Assembly: GCA_030550695.1 (NCBI GenBank)
Contig: JAUQOX010000090.1
Location: 1-10,745, forward strand
Length of the DNA: 10,745 nt
DNA from: Gemmatimonadota bacterium
GTDB taxonomy: Bacteria; Gemmatimonadota; Gemmatimonadetes; Longimicrobiales; Gaopeijiaceae
Direction: 5' to 3'
The notes beneath the pieces were generated by a model, which saw only the letters and a list, made by a program, of their open reading frames with translations, was not told the origin of the DNA and did not search any database. The position numbers and the translations under genes are program-made. Below, piece by piece: positions 1 through 6,507 of this stretch. Position 1 is the stretch's first letter; each line of letters opens with the position of its first letter.

Positions 1-628
1 ACAGGGTCCCCGCCGCCGCGTCGCCCAGGACGATCTTACCTGCCACCTCCTTGCCGTCGAACTCGGCGGGGGTCCCCCCACCCACGTCCACCACCTCCGC
101 CTCCACGCCGTCGGGGGGAGTGGAAAAAGAGTTCGCCGCCACCAGGTTCAGGTTGGTCCGGAGCGTGAGTAGGGGCACCTCCTGCCCCGCGATGGTGAGG
201 GAGGCAGACACGGGCTCCCAGGCGGGTCGGTCCAGAGGACGCCTCTCGATGCGGTAGGTGAGGCCCGGCTCCTGGGTTTCGGATGCCGAAGCAGAGTCTC
301 CTGCTTCGCGATACCCCGCCTGCCGCAGGACCTCCACCACCTGTTGCAGGGAGGCGTCGAAAGGCCGGTTGCCGGGCACCCGGTAGAGGGTATCCATGAA
401 CGCCACCAGGGAGCGGGCCCGCTCTCCGGAAAGGGCCCGGCGTGCCCATTGGAGGTGCTGGGCCATGGTGGGGGGAAGGGAGGGGCGGGGGGGCTCCTGG
501 GCGAAGGGAGCGGCGGGAGAAACCGCAAGAAGCGCCAGCACTCCGGCGGGGGACCTCAGAAGATGCCGCCGGGGGCGCGGGCGTGTCGGACAGCGAAGCT
601 CCAGTCCGTTAGGCGAGAGCGCCGTCAT
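1..628 (-). CDS. Exported M28-like metallopeptidase, N-terminal part with PA domain (partial)
   Basis: The reading frame begins at 628 and runs off the left edge, giving 209 full codons. This frame is the real one because it has a signal peptide and a recognisable domain; the other frames here are Pro/Gly/Arg-rich nonsense. The first 43 residues look like a Sec signal with a long arginine-rich n-region (PRPRRHLLR), a hydrophobic core (VLALLAV) and a likely cleavage site after PFA, before QEP. Residues 55-110 form a helical region with FMDTLYRVPGNRPFD, like the leading segment of exported M28 peptidases. Residues about 170-209 (VEAEVVDVGGG, then GKEVAGKIVL) match a protease-associated (PA) domain. 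The zinc-binding catalytic domain would lie beyond the window, so the peptidase call rests on the N-terminal architecture only. The start overlaps the aminotransferase stop as ATGA, with GGAGG ten bases upstream. It may release amino acids from peptides outside the cytoplasm (inference). Confidence 0.72.
   Translation of the reverse strand, partial: MTALSPNGLELRCPTRPRPRRHLLRSPAGVLALLAVSPAAPFAQEPPRPSLPPTMAQHLQWARRALSGERARSLVAFMDTLYRVPGNRPFDASLQQVVEVLRQAGYREAGDSASASETQEPGLTYRIERRPLDRPAWEPVSASLTIAGQEVPLLTLRTNLNLVAANSFSTPPDGVEAEVVDVGGGTPAEFDGKEVAGKIVLGDAAAGTL
470..493 (+). other. Potential G-quadruplex motif in the start of the M28-like gene
   Basis: The plus strand, which is the template strand of this gene, carries four runs of three to seven G separated by only AA, A and C. 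On the coding strand these are C runs encoding the Pro-rich stretch just after the signal peptide (EPPRPSLPP). The spacing satisfies the usual G-quadruplex pattern with very short loops. It may simply reflect proline codons in a high-GC genome. Confidence 0.45.
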
Positions 629-1782
629 GGGCGTTCCGCCTCCAGCCAGCGGGCCATGGCTTGGGCTGCCGCGGCTACGCTCTCTTCGCTGCCGGCAAAG
701 GATATCCGCAAGAACCGGGTACCTTCCTGGGGATCGAAGTCGACGCCGGGCGTGGTGGCCACCCCGGCCTCGTCCAGCAGGCGGCGGCAGAACGCTTCAC
801 TGTCCGCGGTGAAGGGGCTCACGTCCGCATAGAGGTAGAACGCCCCTTGCGCCGGCCCCCAGCGGGAGATCCCCACCCGGGGCAGAGTGTCCAGGAGGCA
901 GGCCCGATTCCTGGCGTAGCGGGCCACGTGGCTGTCCAGTTCCTCCGTGGCTTCGAAGGCCTCCAACGCCCCCACCTGGGACACCGTAGGGGGGGAGATG
1001 AAGAAGTTCTGGGCCAAGCACTCCACCGGGCGCACCAGCTCCGGCGGCAGCACCAGCCACCCCAGCCGCCACCCCGTCATGGAATAGTATTTGGAGAAGC
1101 TGTTCACCACGATGGCTTCCGAGGTGAACTCCAGGGCCGAGGAAGCCCTGGCGCCGTAGACGATCCCGTGGTAGATCTCGTCGGAGACCAGACGGATCCC
1201 ATACGCGTGGCAGTACTCCACCAGGGCCCGCAATTCCTCGGCGTTCAGAACGGTCCCGGTGGGGTTGGCAGGACTGGCCACCACGAGTCCCTCCAGGGGT
1301 CCGGCCCCCGCGACCTGCTCCGGCGTGAGGCGAAATCCCTCCTCGGGCCGGGTGCGGATCTCCACCACCTCCAACCCCAGAGCCCTGAGAATATTCCGGT
1401 AGGCGGGGTAGCCGGGCACCGGTACCCCCACCCGGTCCCCCGGGTCGAAGGCTGCCAGAAAGGCCAAGAGAAAGCCACCGGAGGAGCCGGTGGTGACGGC
1501 CACGCGGGAGGGGTCGACTTCCACCCCGTAGTGGTCCCCGTAGTGCCGGGCGATGCGCCGGCGGAGTTTGGGTAGGCCCAAGGCGTCGGTGTAGCCCATG
1601 CGGCTTCCGCCGAGGGCGGCCCGGACCGCCTCCACCACACGGGCCGGGGCTCCGGTTCCGGGCTGGCCCACTTCGAGGTGGTGGACGGCCTTTCCCGAAG
1701 CAGCCCGCTCGTTGGCCGCCCGCAAGACGTCCATGACGATGAAGGGAGGGATCCCCCCCCGCGAGGAGATCTTCACGGACAT
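625..1782 (-). CDS. Class I/II PLP-dependent aminotransferase
   Basis: A 385-residue fold-type I aminotransferase (AAT_I family), normal in length and complete. It would transfer an amino group from an amino acid to a 2-oxo acid in the cytosol. Visible landmarks are LEVGQP (36-41), GYTDALGLPKLR near 63-74, the phosphate-loop region TTGSSGG (97-103), PANPTG with Asn173, SDEIY with Asp201 and Tyr204 for the pyridine ring, SFSKYYSMTGWRLGW with Lys231 as the Schiff-base lysine and Arg238, and FLRISFA with Arg359 expected to bind the substrate carboxylate. The start at 1782 is the only sensible ATG: the open frame continues 315 codons upstream, but that part overlaps the ABC-F gene and is low-complexity. 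No strong Shine-Dalgarno is seen before it; a GCCGGATCCGGC palindrome occupies that place. The stop overlaps the next gene as ATGA. Substrate is not decidable; aspartate, aromatic or branched amino acids are all possible. Confidence 0.93.
   Translation of the reverse strand: MSVKISSRGGIPPFIVMDVLRAANERAASGKAVHHLEVGQPGTGAPARVVEAVRAALGGSRMGYTDALGLPKLRRRIARHYGDHYGVEVDPSRVAVTTGSSGGFLLAFLAAFDPGDRVGVPVPGYPAYRNILRALGLEVVEIRTRPEEGFRLTPEQVAGAGPLEGLVVASPANPTGTVLNAEELRALVEYCHAYGIRLVSDEIYHGIVYGARASSALEFTSEAIVVNSFSKYYSMTGWRLGWLVLPPELVRPVECLAQNFFISPPTVSQVGALEAFEATEELDSHVARYARNRACLLDTLPRVGISRWGPAQGAFYLYADVSPFTADSEAFCRRLLDEAGVATTPGVDFDPQEGTRFLRISFAGSEESVAAAAQAMARWLEAERP
639..643 (-). promoter_or_regulatory. 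Ribosome binding site GGAGG for the M28-like peptidase
   Basis: GGAGG lies inside the last codons of the aminotransferase, ten bases before the ATG at 628. Together with the ATGA stop/start overlap it supports this start and suggests that translation of the peptidase is coupled to that of the aminotransferase. Confidence 0.55.
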
Positions 1783-1787
1783 AGGAA

Positions 1788-1799
1788 GCCGGATCCGGC
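1788..1799. repeat. Perfect 12-base palindrome ahead of the aminotransferase start
   Basis: GCCGGATCCGGC is its own reverse complement and ends five bases before the aminotransferase ATG, in the 59-base gap after the ABC-F gene. In RNA it could fold as a four-base-pair stem with a GAUC loop, covering the only purine-rich stretch (GGA) where a ribosome binding site would be expected. It could also be a DNA operator, or chance in GC-rich sequence. Confidence 0.35.
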
Positions 1800-1841
1800 C
1801 CTGGGGTGGTGGCTCAGGAGGGACGAGGAGCGGCGGAGGCC

Positions 1842-3812
1842 TCAGGGCGAGGCCCCCGCCCCACGTTCCAATTCTTCTATAGTTTCCGTGGCCCGGGCCC
1901 AGGTGTCCAGGGCCGCTTCGAGGCTCCTCTTGGCCTGTTCCAGCTCCCGGCCCAAGCGAAGGGCTTCCCGGGAGGCCTCGGCGGGAGGGCCAGCCCACAG
2001 GTGGGGATCGGCCAAGGCGGCCTCCAGCTCCGCCACCCGGGCCTCCCAGAGGTGCACCTCGGCCTCGGCCCGCTCCGCCTGCCGGCGGGCTTCCCGCAAG
2101 GGTCGTTCCCGGTTCCGGAGCCTTTCCCTCTCGAGTCGGGCCTGGTGCTTCATGGCCTGCCGGGCCTCCTGCTGGGCCGCCAGGGCTTGTTCGGTTTCCT
2201 TCTGTCGCCTTTCCCCCTCCCGTTGCTCCCAATCCGCGAAGGAGCCGGGGTAGTCCACCAGACGGCCACCCCGAATGGCCCACACCCGGGTGGCCAAGGC
2301 CCGGAGAAGAGCCCGGTCGTGGCTCACCACCAGGACGGTCCCTTGGAAGGCTTCCAGAGCGTCCTCCAGAGCCTCCACCGACTCCACGTCCAGGTGATTG
2401 GTGGGCTCGTCCAGAGCCAGAAGGTTGGCAGGTTGGACACTGAGGAGAGCCAGGGCCGCCCTGGCCCGTTCTCCCCCCGACAGGGAGTCCGTGGTCCGCC
2501 AGACCTCGTCGCCCTGGAAGGAGAAGCGCCCCAGGTGGTCCTGGATCTGGCCTCGGCTCCAGGTAGGACGGCTCTCCGCCACGCAGGCGTAGAGGGACTT
2601 CCCTTCGGGGAGGTGGGCGTGCTCCTGGTGGAACCAGACCGGGACGATGCCCGCGCCTAAGCGCACCCTTCCCTTCCGTGGAGGGTGCTTTCCCATCAAG
2701 GTGGCCAAGAGGGTCGTTTTTCCGCACCCGTTCGGTCCCACCACGGCAATGACCTCACCCCTCCGGGCTACCGCCGAAAAGCCTTCCACCAAGATCCGCC
2801 CGCCTGCCCCCACCGTGAGATCCTCCGCCACCAGGACCTGATCGCCTCCCCGGGAGGAGAGGTCGAAGCGGAGGGCCATGGGGGTGTCGGGTGGGGGGGG
2901 TGGAGAAAGGCGAGGGAGCCGGTCCAGGATCCGACGTCGGCTCCGGGCCTGGGTAGCTTTCTGGCCTGCCTGATTCCGGCGAATGTAGTCCTCCAGCCGG
3001 GCGACCAGCTTGGCCTGCTCCGCCGCCCTCCGTTCCTGGGTCAGGAGGGCCTGCTGGTGCTGCGCTACGAAGGAGGAGTACCCCCCCCGGTACGGGGTCG
3101 CCGCCCCCCCCTCCAGGTGGAGGATGTGGGTGGCCAACTCGTCCAGGAAGGCCCGGTCGTGGCTGATGAAGAGGAGGGTCCGGTCCCCGCTGGAAAGGTG
3201 GGTTTTGAGCCAAAGGATGGCGTCCAGATCCAAGTGGTTCGTGGGTTCGTCCAGCAGGAGAAGGTCGGCGGGAGCCGAGAGCTGGGCGGCGAGACCTACC
3301 CGGCCTAGCTCCCCTCCGGACAGGGTGGAGAGGGGCCGGCGCCGGGCCTCCACGGGGTCCATCCCCAGCCCCTGCAGAACGGCATCCACCCGGGCCGGAT
3401 AGTCGTAACCCCCCTCGTGCCGGAATCGGGCCAAAGCCTCGTCGTACCGGGCCAGGGCCGTTTCCGCGGCCGCCGGCCCCAGGCTCTCCAGCCGGGCCGC
3501 CTCGTCCTGGAGCTGCCTCTCCAGGTCCAGGAGGTGTCGATACCCCGAGGCGGCGGCCTGCCAGACCGTTTCGGCCTCTCGAAACCGCCGGAGCTGATCC
3601 AGGAGGCCGATCCGTAACCCCGGCCGGCGGGCGACGGTCCCCTCGGTGGGGGCCAGCTCCCCGGTGACGAGGCGGAAAAGGGTGGTCTTTCCGGCACCGT
3701 TCCGGCCCACCACCCCCCACCGTTCCCCTTCGGCCACGGTGAAGCTGACCCCGGAAAAGAGCCGCCGGTCCCCGAAGGCCATGCCCACGGAGGAAAAGAC
3801 GAGCAGGCTCAT
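1842..3812 (-). CDS. ABC-F family twin-ATPase translation factor (Uup/YdiF/YheS-like)
   Basis: A complete 656-residue protein with two ABC ATPase domains and no membrane segment, the layout of ABC-F proteins that bind the ribosomal E site and relieve stalled elongation or protect against ribosome-targeting antibiotics. Domain 1: Walker A GRNGAGKTT (36-44), an arm region about 80-150, signature LSGGE (164-168), Walker B LLLLDEP with Glu189, switch His219. The inter-domain P-site tRNA-interaction linker spans roughly 250-312, is rich in Arg/Lys/Gln, and ends in a run of five prolines (304-308). Domain 2: Walker A GPNGCGKTT (359-367), signature LSGGE (444-448), Walker B LLALDEP with Glu469, His498. 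Residues 525-656 form a charged coiled coil as in Uup and YheS. Both ATPase sites look intact. It starts 22 bases after the acylase stop, with GGAGAG twelve bases before the ATG. Whether it is a housekeeping factor or a resistance factor cannot be told from sequence alone. Confidence 0.95.
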   Translation of the reverse strand: MSLLVFSSVGMAFGDRRLFSGVSFTVAEGERWGVVGRNGAGKTTLFRLVTGELAPTEGTVARRPGLRIGLLDQLRRFREAETVWQAAASGYRHLLDLERQLQDEAARLESLGPAAAETALARYDEALARFRHEGGYDYPARVDAVLQGLGMDPVEARRRPLSTLSGGELGRVGLAAQLSAPADLLLLDEPTNHLDLDAILWLKTHLSSGDRTLLFISHDRAFLDELATHILHLEGGAATPYRGGYSSFVAQHQQALLTQERRAAEQAKLVARLEDYIRRNQAGQKATQARSRRRILDRLPRLSPPPPPDTPMALRFDLSSRGGDQVLVAEDLTVGAGGRILVEGFSAVARRGEVIAVVGPNGCGKTTLLATLMGKHPPRKGRVRLGAGIVPVWFHQEHAHLPEGKSLYACVAESRPTWSRGQIQDHLGRFSFQGDEVWRTTDSLSGGERARAALALLSVQPANLLALDEPTNHLDVESVEALEDALEAFQGTVLVVSHDRALLRALATRVWAIRGGRLVDYPGSFADWEQREGERRQKETEQALAAQQEARQAMKHQARLERERLRNRERPLREARRQAERAEAEVHLWEARVAELEAALADPHLWAGPPAEASREALRLGRELEQAKRSLEAALDTWARATETIEELERGAGASP

Positions 3813-3834
3813 GGCAGTCCGCGGCTCTCCGAGC

Positions 3835-6369
3835 TTACTTGGGAATCAGCCGAAGGCGTCTGGCTGCCCGAGCCTCCACCCGCCCTCGGTCCAGAGGGAG
3901 GGGAATGAGCTCTCCCTTGCGCCACAGGGCCAACTGGTCGTCGGCATGGGGGCTCCGGGGGTAACCGGACTGGCCCCCCGGGAGCACGAATCCGCCGGAC
4001 CCGTCGGGATCGGCCAAGTCCACCACGTGGCGCTGGCTCGGACCGGCGGTGACCCGGAAGGGAAGCCCGGTCCCCCCGGCGTGGGAAACGTTCACGGTGT
4101 AGGGGGATCCCTCCCTGGGGACCCCCTCCCGCCCGAAGCCCAAGAGTCTTCCCACCACCGGAACGGCCCTGAGGGGGTGATCCTGGCTCAAAACCTGTAC
4201 TTCGCCCCAGGCCCGGCCTTGCACTCGGCGGGCGGCCTCGGAAGCTGCCAGGGCCCCTAAAGAATCGGCCGCCGGGTGACCCGCCTCCAAGAGGCGCTCC
4301 AGGGCCACCCCCGGGGTGTATCCCCCCTCTGCCCCGTAGAGCCATCGCCTGAGGTGCCCCAAGAACAGGGCCCGCCATGTCCAGAACAAGGCGGCAGGCC
4401 GACTGTCCAGGGCGCTGGAGCCTTCCCACCCCTCCAGGAGTTCGGCCTCGGCCTCCAGGCCGGCTTTGCGGAAGTGGGCGGCGGCCCGGGGTGCGTGCCG
4501 TGCCACGAAGGGGGAGGTGACATCCATCTGGATGGCCAAAAGACTCCGGGCGTCGTGATGGGGGGCGGCCTCCAGGAGTTCCTCGATGCGTTGGGCCCGG
4601 TAGGGGCGTTCCCATCCTCCGTCGCTGATGAGCCAGGATACCGAGTCCGAGGTGGGGCGATTGTTGGCCGTGGCCACATACCCCCGCCCCGGGTTCACCA
4701 CGTGGGGGTGCTCGTGGAAGGGGAGGCTCCCTACCCAGTCCCACTCCCCCGTCCACCCGGGCACAGGCAGCAGGGGAGGTCGGCCCCCGGCTCGCAGGGG
4801 GACGGTTCCCGCCATCCAGTAGCCGAAGGTTCCTGCCGTATCGGCGAACACCACGTTCTGGTGAGGGTTCCGGAACCCCGCCAGGGCGGCCACAAACTCT
4901 TCCGCGGTCCTGGCCCGGTTCATGGCCAGGAGGGCGGTGGCCGTGGGGGCAGGATCCAGACCTACCCACCGGAGGCTCATGAGCTGCCCGCCGGCCCTTG
5001 CCTCCACGCCGGTGATCACCGGACCATGGCGGGTTTCCCGGACCACGAGGATCTCGGGGTGTTCCCTGCCCCGGACCCGGATCTCTTCCACCCGAAGGTT
5101 GAAAGGCACCCAGCCGGAGGGGGTCAGGTAGAGGGTGGTGTCCTGGGGATTCACCTGCTCCAGGAAGAAGTCGGCGTCGTCCACATAAGCGTTGGTAAAC
5201 CCCCAGGCCACGGCGGCGGAGTGCCCTGCCACCACCCCCGGCGTGCCGGGAAGGGTCATCCCCACCACATCCAGGCCGGGGGCATGAAGCCCCATCAGAT
5301 ACCAGATGGCGGGCTGCTCCAGCCCCAGGTGCATGTCATTGGCCAGGAGGGGCTTCCCCGAGTGGGAACGATCTCCCCCCACCACCCAGGAGTTGGATCC
5401 TCGGAAGGGGCTCACCGCCTCCCAGAGGGCCCAGACCGCGCCAGGGGGCTCCGCGGCCGCAAGAAGGGCCTCGGGGACCTCTACCGGCGAGGCACGGGCG
5501 TCCGTGGTGGTGGCCCGGGTCCCCGTCCGGCCCCCTGCCTGCGAACCCCCGCGGCCCGGCGCCGCCGGGGCTCCCCCTTCTCCGTTCCCTGGAGGGGGCG
5601 GCGGCGACGAGGCTCGAGGGGTCTCCCCTGGAAGGCCCTGGCCCTCTTCCCCGGGGCCCCACCTCCCGGCCCAGCGGGGGGGAGGGCTGCCCGCCCCGGG
5701 GTGATCCCCCTCCCCCTCCTTGAGGATCGTGGTACCCCAGGGGGGATAGGCGGCCCGGACCAGCTCGTAGCCCTCGTCGTCCAGCGCTTTCCGCGCCCTG
5801 GCGTGGCTCAGACCGGTGGCGTACTCCGCCAGGTCCCAGGCCATGATTTTGACCAGGTACAGGGAATGGAGGGGCTCCCAGGCCTCCGGACGGAACCGGA
5901 GGAGGACGAACTCGGGAGGGAGAGGCCCTCGCCACCCCTCGAGGGCGGCGTTCACTCCCTTGGCGTAGGCTTCCAAAGCCCGGAGGGTGGCGGGCTCCAG
6001 GACCTCCAGCTCGGCTCGGGCGGCCCGGGCCATGCCCAGGGTCCGGAGGAACCGGTCCATGGACAGCGCAGCCTCGCCGAAGATCTCGCTCAGGCGCCCC
6101 TCAGCCACCCGGCGGAAGCGCTCCATCTGCCAAAGACGGTCCGTGGCGTGGAGGTAGCCCTGGACGAAGGAGAGGTCGTGCTCGGAGGCGGCCCACACAT
6201 GGGGGATTCCGAAGGAATCCCGGACCACCTCCACGGGTTCCTCCAGCCCGGCAAGGCGCAGCGTGCCGGAGGCCGGGGGCGGGCCGTGGGAAAGCCGGTG
6301 CCAAAACCCTAGGAGGGGCAACAAGAGCAGGAAGGCCCCGAGGAGCAGGATGGGCAGGATGCGCTTCAT
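3835..6369 (-). CDS. Penicillin acylase family (S45) Ntn-hydrolase, membrane-anchored, with Pro/Gly-rich insertion
   Basis: An 844-residue precursor of the penicillin acylase / cephalosporin acylase / AHL acylase family, N-terminal-nucleophile hydrolases that cleave amide bonds after self-processing into two chains. The start at 6369 is preferred over an ATG 17 codons upstream because MKR and a long hydrophobic segment (5-22) follow at once; no AxA cleavage site is clear, so it is probably a signal anchor with the enzyme in the periplasm. The alpha-chain motifs are VVRDSFGIPHVWA (48-60) and QGYLHATDRLWQMERFRR (70-87). The nucleophile is Ser325 in FRGSNSWVVGG, with cleavage expected between Gly324 and Ser325. 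His347 in ANDMH falls at position 23 of the beta chain, and ATANN with Asn569 sits near beta 245, where the oxyanion-hole Asn is expected. Residues about 221-297, before the cleavage site, are an unusual Pro/Gly/Ala/Arg-rich insertion. Substrate is unknown. It probably heads a unit with the ABC-F gene. Confidence 0.92.
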   Translation of the reverse strand: MKRILPILLLGAFLLLLPLLGFWHRLSHGPPPASGTLRLAGLEEPVEVVRDSFGIPHVWAASEHDLSFVQGYLHATDRLWQMERFRRVAEGRLSEIFGEAALSMDRFLRTLGMARAARAELEVLEPATLRALEAYAKGVNAALEGWRGPLPPEFVLLRFRPEAWEPLHSLYLVKIMAWDLAEYATGLSHARARKALDDEGYELVRAAYPPWGTTILKEGEGDHPGAGSPPPRWAGRWGPGEEGQGLPGETPRASSPPPPPGNGEGGAPAAPGRGGSQAGGRTGTRATTTDARASPVEVPEALLAAAEPPGAVWALWEAVSPFRGSNSWVVGGDRSHSGKPLLANDMHLGLEQPAIWYLMGLHAPGLDVVGMTLPGTPGVVAGHSAAVAWGFTNAYVDDADFFLEQVNPQDTTLYLTPSGWVPFNLRVEEIRVRGREHPEILVVRETRHGPVITGVEARAGGQLMSLRWVGLDPAPTATALLAMNRARTAEEFVAALAGFRNPHQNVVFADTAGTFGYWMAGTVPLRAGGRPPLLPVPGWTGEWDWVGSLPFHEHPHVVNPGRGYVATANNRPTSDSVSWLISDGGWERPYRAQRIEELLEAAPHHDARSLLAIQMDVTSPFVARHAPRAAAHFRKAGLEAEAELLEGWEGSSALDSRPAALFWTWRALFLGHLRRWLYGAEGGYTPGVALERLLEAGHPAADSLGALAASEAARRVQGRAWGEVQVLSQDHPLRAVPVVGRLLGFGREGVPREGSPYTVNVSHAGGTGLPFRVTAGPSQRHVVDLADPDGSGGFVLPGGQSGYPRSPHADDQLALWRKGELIPLPLDRGRVEARAARRLRLIPK

Positions 6370-6507
6370 GGTCCTGGGTCGGTAAGGGTCGGGTCGCAGG
6401 GGTGCGTACCGCGGGCGCATCGCCAGGCTTCGGTGGCCTCATGGCATGAGGGCCAAGGATGGTCTCCGAGACGAGACATGTCAGGAGAACGATGCCCCGT
6501 TGGCGGG
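6370..6507 (-). promoter_or_regulatory. Gap before the acylase gene: probable promoter/terminator region
   Basis: This 138-base gap is the longest in the window and the only plausible break between transcription units. Reading on the minus strand, CTGACA (6484-6479) is one mismatch from a -35 box and is followed after 17 bases by CATCCT (6461-6456), only a poor -10 match (three of six). The hairpin at 6434-6455 lies at or just after the start point this would give. No strong Shine-Dalgarno precedes the acylase ATG; only AGGA very close to it. Promoter placement is weak in a GC-rich genome of unknown sigma preference. Confidence 0.3.
6434..6455. terminator. Inverted repeat/hairpin between transglycosylase and acylase genes
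   Basis: TGGCCTCAT and ATGAGGGCCA pair as a nine-base-pair stem with one bulged G and a GGC loop. It lies 53 bases beyond the transglycosylase stop and 64 bases before the acylase start. No T-tract follows on the minus strand, so it is not a classic intrinsic terminator. Alternatives are a processing or attenuation hairpin, or an operator near the acylase promoter. Confidence 0.35.

Noticed and set aside
148..528. Minus-strand frames of 126 and 137 codons near the left end
   Set aside because: The third frame carries the signal peptide and PA-domain sequence; these two are shadows with Pro/Gly/Arg-rich composition.
1678..2660. Overlapping plus-strand open frames opposite the ABC-F gene
   Set aside because: They mirror the ABC-F coding sequence and show no independent start signals or domains.
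1783..2727. Open frame extending the aminotransferase 315 codons upstream
   Set aside because: It lies wholly over the ABC-F C-terminal half in another frame and translates to Gly/Pro/Arg-rich low-complexity sequence; the aminotransferase fold begins normally at 1782.
2318..3190. Similar stretches at two places in the ABC-F gene, looking like a direct repeat
   Set aside because: They encode the equivalent Walker B/switch regions of the two ATPase domains, an ancient duplication common to the whole family.
4276..6312. 678-codon plus-strand open frame opposite the acylase
   Set aside because: Gly/Pro/His-rich translation without any domain, typical of antisense frames in high-GC coding DNA; the minus strand carries clear S45 motifs throughout.
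6370..6420. Upstream ATG (6420) for the acylase
   Set aside because: It adds a 17-residue Pro/Arg-rich leader before a normal signal anchor and has no convincing ribosome binding site.
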